Source of the DNA: Actinomycetota bacterium
Lineage (GTDB): Bacteria; Actinomycetota; Actinomycetes; Nanopelagicales; Nanopelagicaceae
Assembly: GCA_947480375.1 (NCBI GenBank)
Contig: CANKCX010000021.1
Span: 1-8,822 of the forward strand
Direction of reading: 5' to 3'
DNA: 8,822 bases
Shown one piece after another: positions 4,896 through 8,822 of this stretch. The notes beneath the pieces are model-generated. The model did not search any database, was not told the DNA's origin, and was given only the letters and a program-made list of their open reading frames with translations. The position numbers and the translations under genes were made by a program. Position 1 is the stretch's first letter, and each line of letters begins with the position of its first letter.

Positions 4896-6989
4896 ATGAC
4901 TTCCCACGAGCACCAGATTTTGGTGACCGATCCAAGAGCGACCTTGATTGATCGCGAGCTAAGTTGGCTTGCATTCAACCAAAGAGTTTTGGAACTAGCT
5001 GAAGATAAAACAAATCCATTGTTAGAACGTTGCAGATTTTTGGCAATTTTTTCATCGAACCTTGATGACTTCTACATGATTCGCGTCGCAACACTTAAAC
5101 GTAAATTAGAGGCTGGTGTAACAAAAGCAAACACCGCTGGGTTGACTCCAAATGAATTGATGAATGAGTTATCGCAAAAGACCCAGGAATTAATCGACCG
5201 AAAGACTAAATGTTTTCATGACGATGTTCACCTTAAACTCTCGAAAGAGGGAATTAATATTGTTCGTTGGGATGAACTAACTAAAGATGAGAAAGAACTT
5301 GCTACTGATATTTTCAATAACCAGATTTTCCCGGTGCTGACCCCACTTGCTATAGATCCGTCACATCCATTCCCATATATTTCGGGGCTCTCATTAAACT
5401 TGGCTGTAGTAGTAAAGAATCCGAATACCGGCATCGAATTATTTGCCAGAGTCAAAGTGCCTTCAAATCTTCCACGGTTTGTCGTCACCACAACTGGCGA
5501 CGATCGTCGATACATTCCGCTAGAACAAGTTATAACTGCAAATGTTTCAGAACTTTTTCCTGGAATGGAAGTTCTAGATGTTTATACTTTTAGAATTACT
5601 CGTAATGCTGATTTAGAACTTGAAGAAGAAGAATCTGAAGACCTGCTTGCCAGCATGGAGCAAGAACTATTGCGTAGAAAATTTGGGCCGCCAGTTCGTT
5701 TAGAAATCGGAATCGGCATGGATCCCGAACTCTTAGAGACTTTGAAAGAAGAGTTAAGTGTTAAAGATGAAGATATAAGCAGGTACCCAGAACCTTTGGA
5801 TTTGACTGGATTAAATCAGATCGCGGATATCGATAGACCAGATTTGAAATTTCCGGCCTTTAGAAATCAAGTTGCTTGGGATTTGCGTGATGTAGAGCCT
5901 GATTCAACTGATGCTTTCTTTGAAGCGCTAAAACGACGTGAAATTATTTTGCATCATCCATATGAATCATTTAATTCATCGGTCGTGCGCTTTGTTGAGT
6001 CTGCGGCAACTGATCCACACGTGCTTGCAATAAAGCAGACTTTGTATCGGACATCTGGAGATTCACCAATTATTGAGGCACTAATTGAAGCCGCTGAAGC
6101 CGGAAAACAAGTTCTGGCAGTTATTGAAATTCGAGCTCGCTTTGATGAGCAAGCAAATGTGCGTTGGGCTAGAAAACTTGAAGATGCTGGCGTGCATGTT
6201 GTTTATGGTTTAGTCGGCTTTAAAACGCATGCCAAGTTATCGCTTGTAGTTCGCCAAGAATCCGGTGCGATTCGCAGATATGTACATATGGGAACCGGAA
6301 ATTACAATCCTAAAACTGCACGCATGTATGAAGATTTTGGCATATTAAGTTCTGATCCAGTCTTAGGTGATGATGTAAATAAACTTTTCAATCAACTCTC
6401 TGGCTTCGCGCCACAGACTTCTTTCGAAAGATTGCTTGTTGCACCACGCACTCTGCGAAGTGGTCTCCTAGAACGTATTACACGTGAGATTGATAATAAG
6501 AGAGCGGGCAAACCTGCGCTTATTAGAATGAAGCTAAATTCGATAATGGATGAGGAATTTATTGATTTACTCTATAAAGCATCTGCAGCAGGAGTCGAAA
6601 TAGAACTTGTGGTTCGCGGGATTTGCGCGATTCGTGGCGGCGTTCCTGGCCTATCTGAAAACATTCGAGTTATATCGATTTTGGGTCGCTTCTTAGAGCA
6701 CTCACGGATTTTTCACTTTGCAAATGGTGGCGAGAACGAACTTTGGATAGGCAGCGCCGATCTAATGCATAGAAATCTTGATCGCCGAGTTGAGAGCATG
6801 GTGATGATTAAGCAGAACGATCACAAGCGAATGTTGATGCGAGCTCTTGATAGTTATCTTGCAGAAAGCACCTCTAGATGGAGTATGAACCTTTCGGGTG
6901 GTTGGGATCGCATAACAACAAGTTCGACAGGTGAAAAATTAGATGATCTGCATCAGCAAGTCATCAACTGGTATCGAGCTAGGGGATAG
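4896..6989 (+). CDS. ppk1: Polyphosphate kinase 1
   Basis: A 697-residue PPK1, which reversibly polymerises the gamma-phosphate of ATP into inorganic polyphosphate. Domain order is complete. The N domain starts with RELSWLAFNQRVLELA (20-35) and FLAIFSSNLDDFYMIR (48-63). The head domain spans about 125-310. Catalytic domain C1 begins near 325, with LHHPYESF (352-359), IKQTLYRTS (379-387), EIRARFDE (411-418) and GFKTHAKLSL (441-450). H445 in KTHAK corresponds to the phosphorylated histidine of E. coli PPK (H435). C2 holds RFLEHSRIFHF (598-608), where H602 corresponds to E. coli H592, and GSADLMHRNLDRRVES (619-634). All key residues are present, and the length is within the usual 690-740. The start is fixed by AGGAG. 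It is divergent from mreB and 5 bases ahead of mutT1, an arrangement close to the ppk1/mutT1 neighbourhood of mycobacteria. The upstream 11-base array may give phosphate control. Confidence 0.97.
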   Translation: MTSHEHQILVTDPRATLIDRELSWLAFNQRVLELAEDKTNPLLERCRFLAIFSSNLDDFYMIRVATLKRKLEAGVTKANTAGLTPNELMNELSQKTQELIDRKTKCFHDDVHLKLSKEGINIVRWDELTKDEKELATDIFNNQIFPVLTPLAIDPSHPFPYISGLSLNLAVVVKNPNTGIELFARVKVPSNLPRFVVTTTGDDRRYIPLEQVITANVSELFPGMEVLDVYTFRITRNADLELEEEESEDLLASMEQELLRRKFGPPVRLEIGIGMDPELLETLKEELSVKDEDISRYPEPLDLTGLNQIADIDRPDLKFPAFRNQVAWDLRDVEPDSTDAFFEALKRREIILHHPYESFNSSVVRFVESAATDPHVLAIKQTLYRTSGDSPIIEALIEAAEAGKQVLAVIEIRARFDEQANVRWARKLEDAGVHVVYGLVGFKTHAKLSLVVRQESGAIRRYVHMGTGNYNPKTARMYEDFGILSSDPVLGDDVNKLFNQLSGFAPQTSFERLLVAPRTLRSGLLERITREIDNKRAGKPALIRMKLNSIMDEEFIDLLYKASAAGVEIELVVRGICAIRGGVPGLSENIRVISILGRFLEHSRIFHFANGGENELWIGSADLMHRNLDRRVESMVMIKQNDHKRMLMRALDSYLAESTSRWSMNLSGGWDRITTSSTGEKLDDLHQQVINWYRARG
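6981..6985 (+). promoter_or_regulatory. Shine-Dalgarno site of mutT1, inside the end of ppk1
   Basis: AGGGG lies in the last codons of ppk1, 9 bases before the ATG at 6995. A nearer ATG at 6990 runs straight into a stop (ATG AAA TGA), so 6995 is the start. This indicates co-translation with ppk1. Confidence 0.65.
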
Positions 6990-6994
6990 ATGAA

Positions 6995-7888
6995 ATGATT
7001 CTTGCAGCCGGTGGCGTCGTTTGGCGTGAAACTAGTGACTCAAAGATTGAACTCGCAATTATTCATCGACCACGTTATGACGATTGGTCTTTTCCTAAAG
7101 GGAAATTAGATTCTGGCGAAGAATTGATTGCATGCGCTTACCGAGAAATCATGGAAGAGACCGGTTTAAATATTGAGGTCGGTCCATATCTTGGTGACGT
7201 GGAATATGAATCTATTGACGGGCCAAAGCACGTTTCTTATTGGGCAACCAGAGCTCTTGAAGGAAACAATGAATTCCATGCGAATCTTGAAGCCGATCTA
7301 CTTGAGTGGCATGATTTTGATTCGGCGCGTGCAAAGTTAACTCGAGACACAGATAGAGAGATTCTAGATATCTTTATTAAGTCTCCTTTCAAGGCTCCTA
7401 AATTTATTATGTTGCGTCATGCAAAAGCATTGGCTCGCAGTGAATGGCAGAGCGGTGATGAAGATCGTCCATTAGATAACTTGGGTCAATTGCAGGCGAA
7501 GCGAATGCATTCGGTTTATCAAGTTTTTGGAGTTTCGCAGATTCATACATCAGATGCCGTCCGTTGCTATGACACAGTTATTGGAATGACAAAGGCGCTA
7601 AGTATTGAACCCAAAATAACGAGCAAGCTCAGTGAATATACCTTTGAAAAAAATAAAGATAAATCTTTGGACTATGCAAAAGAACTTGCCGAATCAGTGC
7701 GCAGCACAGGCGAAACAATTCTTCTCTGCAGCCATAATCCGGTTCTTCCTAGGATGCTAGAAAGTGTATGCAAGAAATCAGAAGTAGATTTGCCAGTAAA
7801 TAAACTAAAGCCGGGAGATGCGTGGGTTATCTACTTGGGCAAGAAGAAGACGCTACAGATTGATGTAATTCCAGCGCCTACTGTTTGA
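6995..7888 (+). CDS. mutT1: MutT1-type Nudix hydrolase fused to a histidine-phosphatase domain
   Basis: A 297-residue two-domain protein. Residues 1-130 form a Nudix domain with a perfect Nudix box at 36-58 (G36, E42, R50, E51, E54, E55, G57; REIMEETGL). Residues about 136-290 form a histidine phosphatase (phosphoglycerate-mutase-like) domain. It has LRHAKA (140-145, nucleophile H142), DRPLDNLGQLQAKRM (157-171), the DAVRCYDT arginine segment (187-194, R190) and the second histidine in CSHNPVLPR (245-253, H247). This matches mycobacterial MutT1, which removes 8-oxo-dGTP and 8-oxo-GTP from the nucleotide pool and can cleave diadenosine polyphosphates. The second domain is thought to take the product further or bind it. 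Both active sites look intact here. It follows ppk1 by 5 bases, so it should be co-expressed, and it converges on ppx1 with a 1-base gap. Family assignment is strong; the precise substrate is inferred from the mycobacterial enzyme. Confidence 0.93.
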   Translation: MILAAGGVVWRETSDSKIELAIIHRPRYDDWSFPKGKLDSGEELIACAYREIMEETGLNIEVGPYLGDVEYESIDGPKHVSYWATRALEGNNEFHANLEADLLEWHDFDSARAKLTRDTDREILDIFIKSPFKAPKFIMLRHAKALARSEWQSGDEDRPLDNLGQLQAKRMHSVYQVFGVSQIHTSDAVRCYDTVIGMTKALSIEPKITSKLSEYTFEKNKDKSLDYAKELAESVRSTGETILLCSHNPVLPRMLESVCKKSEVDLPVNKLKPGDAWVIYLGKKKTLQIDVIPAPTV

Positions 7889-7889
7889 T

Positions 7890-8807
7890 TTAGTGCTCGG
7901 TCCAATCCATATATTTAAGGACGATGCCTTCACGAAGTGCCCATGGGCAAATTTCCAATTTATCTAAATCTAGATTTCGCATAACACTTTCAGTTACGAA
8001 TGCACCAGCGACAATTTGGCGTGCGCGGTTTGCAGAAACTCCAGGTAACTTCGTTCGCTCTTCTGAATCCATTTCTGCCAAGCGAGTTGAGATTTTGCGA
8101 ATTGCATCGAGCGTAATTATCTTGCCATTTCCGCCGTACCAATCACCGCAAAGTCTGGCCAGGGTTCGCAGGGTCTTACTTGTCGCGATTGCACGGTCAG
8201 ATTCCTCGTGGTGGACGAGAGTCGGAAGAACAGATTCCAATTGATTCTCAATGTAATCCCGTAAGGATCTAACACTCTTACTTGTGAAAGGATCTCCTTG
8301 TAAGTGGCTCTTGGTTAAACGCGATGCACCAAGTGGCAGAGTCACAGCAACTTCGGGTGATTCATCTACGCCCGATGCAATTTCAAGGGAACCGCCACCG
8401 ATATCGATTACCAATAGCCGACCACTGGACCAACCAAACCATCTGCGTGCTGCGAGAAAAGTTAATTTTGCTTCTTCTTCACCAGTTAGTACTTGTAAAT
8501 CGATTTCATAATCCTTATTGATTGCCGCAATTATTTCTGCACCATTGGCAGCTTCCCGAAGCGCTGATGTCGCGAACGGCAAGAGTTCTTCAGTCTTTAC
8601 ATTTTTTGAGTGCTTCACTGCATTTGCAATAGCTGAACGCAGAGCCGTAATTCCCTCTTCAGAAATTTTGTTTTCGGCGGTTAAGTATTCGGTTAAGCGC
8701 AGCTCTTCTTTGTGGTTGAAGGTTGGATTGGGGCGGGCACCTGGATGAGTATCAACGACCTGTAAATGCACGGTATTTGATCCGACATCCAAGACTCCAA
8801 GGCGCAT
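7890..8807 (-). CDS. ppx1: Exopolyphosphatase, Ppx/GppA family (mycobacterial Ppx1-like)
   Basis: A 305-residue ASKHA-fold phosphatase that removes terminal phosphates from polyphosphate; some family members hydrolyse pppGpp. Phosphate-1 motif LGVLDVGSNTVHLQVVD is at 3-19, AFATSALREA-type sequence (FATSALREAANG) at 78-89, the GEEEA segment at 109-113 with catalytic glutamate probably E111, and phosphate-2 motif VIDIGGGSLEIASG at 133-146. The segment ICPWALREGIVLKY (286-299) closes the domain. It is the short form without the C-terminal HD-like domain of E. coli Ppx and GppA, like the two mycobacterial proteins. The start MRLGVLDVGSNTVHL and the phrases around 120-130 (AARRWFGWSSGR) resemble Rv0496 (Ppx1) closely. 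The ATG at 8807-8805 is supported by that match; only 15 bases of upstream sequence are present and no clear Shine-Dalgarno sequence is seen. It converges on mutT1 with a 1-base gap. Whether polyphosphate or pppGpp is preferred cannot be read from sequence. Confidence 0.93.
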   Translation of the reverse strand: MRLGVLDVGSNTVHLQVVDTHPGARPNPTFNHKEELRLTEYLTAENKISEEGITALRSAIANAVKHSKNVKTEELLPFATSALREAANGAEIIAAINKDYEIDLQVLTGEEEAKLTFLAARRWFGWSSGRLLVIDIGGGSLEIASGVDESPEVAVTLPLGASRLTKSHLQGDPFTSKSVRSLRDYIENQLESVLPTLVHHEESDRAIATSKTLRTLARLCGDWYGGNGKIITLDAIRKISTRLAEMDSEERTKLPGVSANRARQIVAGAFVTESVMRNLDLDKLEICPWALREGIVLKYMDWTEH

Positions 8808-8822
8808 TTGCCGAAGATACTC

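Noticed and set aside
6990..6998. Alternative ATG at 6990 for mutT1
   Set aside because: It reads ATG AAA TGA and stops at once. The frame from 6995 is the coding one.
8284..8511. Short + strand open frames inside ppx1
   Set aside because: Shadow frames of a conserved gene, with no family resemblance and no ribosome site.

Overview
The window reads as an ordinary chromosomal segment of an actinobacterium with an A+T-leaning genome and very tight gene packing. The proteins resemble their Mycobacterium counterparts closely (CysS, the RlmB/TrmH-family methylase, Ppk1, MutT1 and Ppx1), and the order ispD-ispF-cysS-trmH is the one known from M. tuberculosis. Codons, however, are rich in A/T, and apart from one 172-base intergenic gap the genes are separated by 1 to 19 bases. 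This combination suggests a streamlined, low-GC actinobacterium such as the freshwater acI lineage (Nanopelagicales). That placement is an inference from protein resemblance and base composition, not a database result.

Region 1 (2-3697, + strand) is a four-gene run: the 3' part of a fused ispD-ispF gene (isoprenoid precursor synthesis by the MEP pathway), cysS (cysteinyl-tRNA synthetase), rlmB (SPOUT-family 2'-O-ribose rRNA methyltransferase) and an SGNH/GDSL hydrolase. Gaps are 9, 19 and 2 bases, without clear Shine-Dalgarno sequences, so this looks like one operon that begins upstream of the window.

Region 2 (3704-4723, - strand) is a stand-alone mreB, converging on the SGNH gene with a 6-base gap. 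Its divergent neighbour is ppk1, and the two share the only real intergenic region (4724-4895). That region holds Shine-Dalgarno sites for both genes, a possible -10 for mreB, and three tandem 11-base units that resemble an actinobacterial PHO box.

Region 3 (4896-8807) is a phosphate and nucleotide module. ppk1 (polyphosphate kinase) is followed after 5 bases by mutT1 (Nudix plus histidine-phosphatase fusion). mutT1 converges, with a 1-base gap, on ppx1 (exopolyphosphatase) on the other strand. Synthesis and degradation of polyphosphate are therefore encoded side by side, with a nucleotide-pool sanitising enzyme between them.

I see no mobile elements, CRISPR arrays, tRNA or rRNA genes, broken genes, or signs of horizontal transfer. 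Nothing here looks like a wholly new system. The points most worth a second look are the repeat array upstream of ppk1, the polyphosphate gene arrangement, the isolated mreB, and the SGNH hydrolase attached to the rlmB operon.
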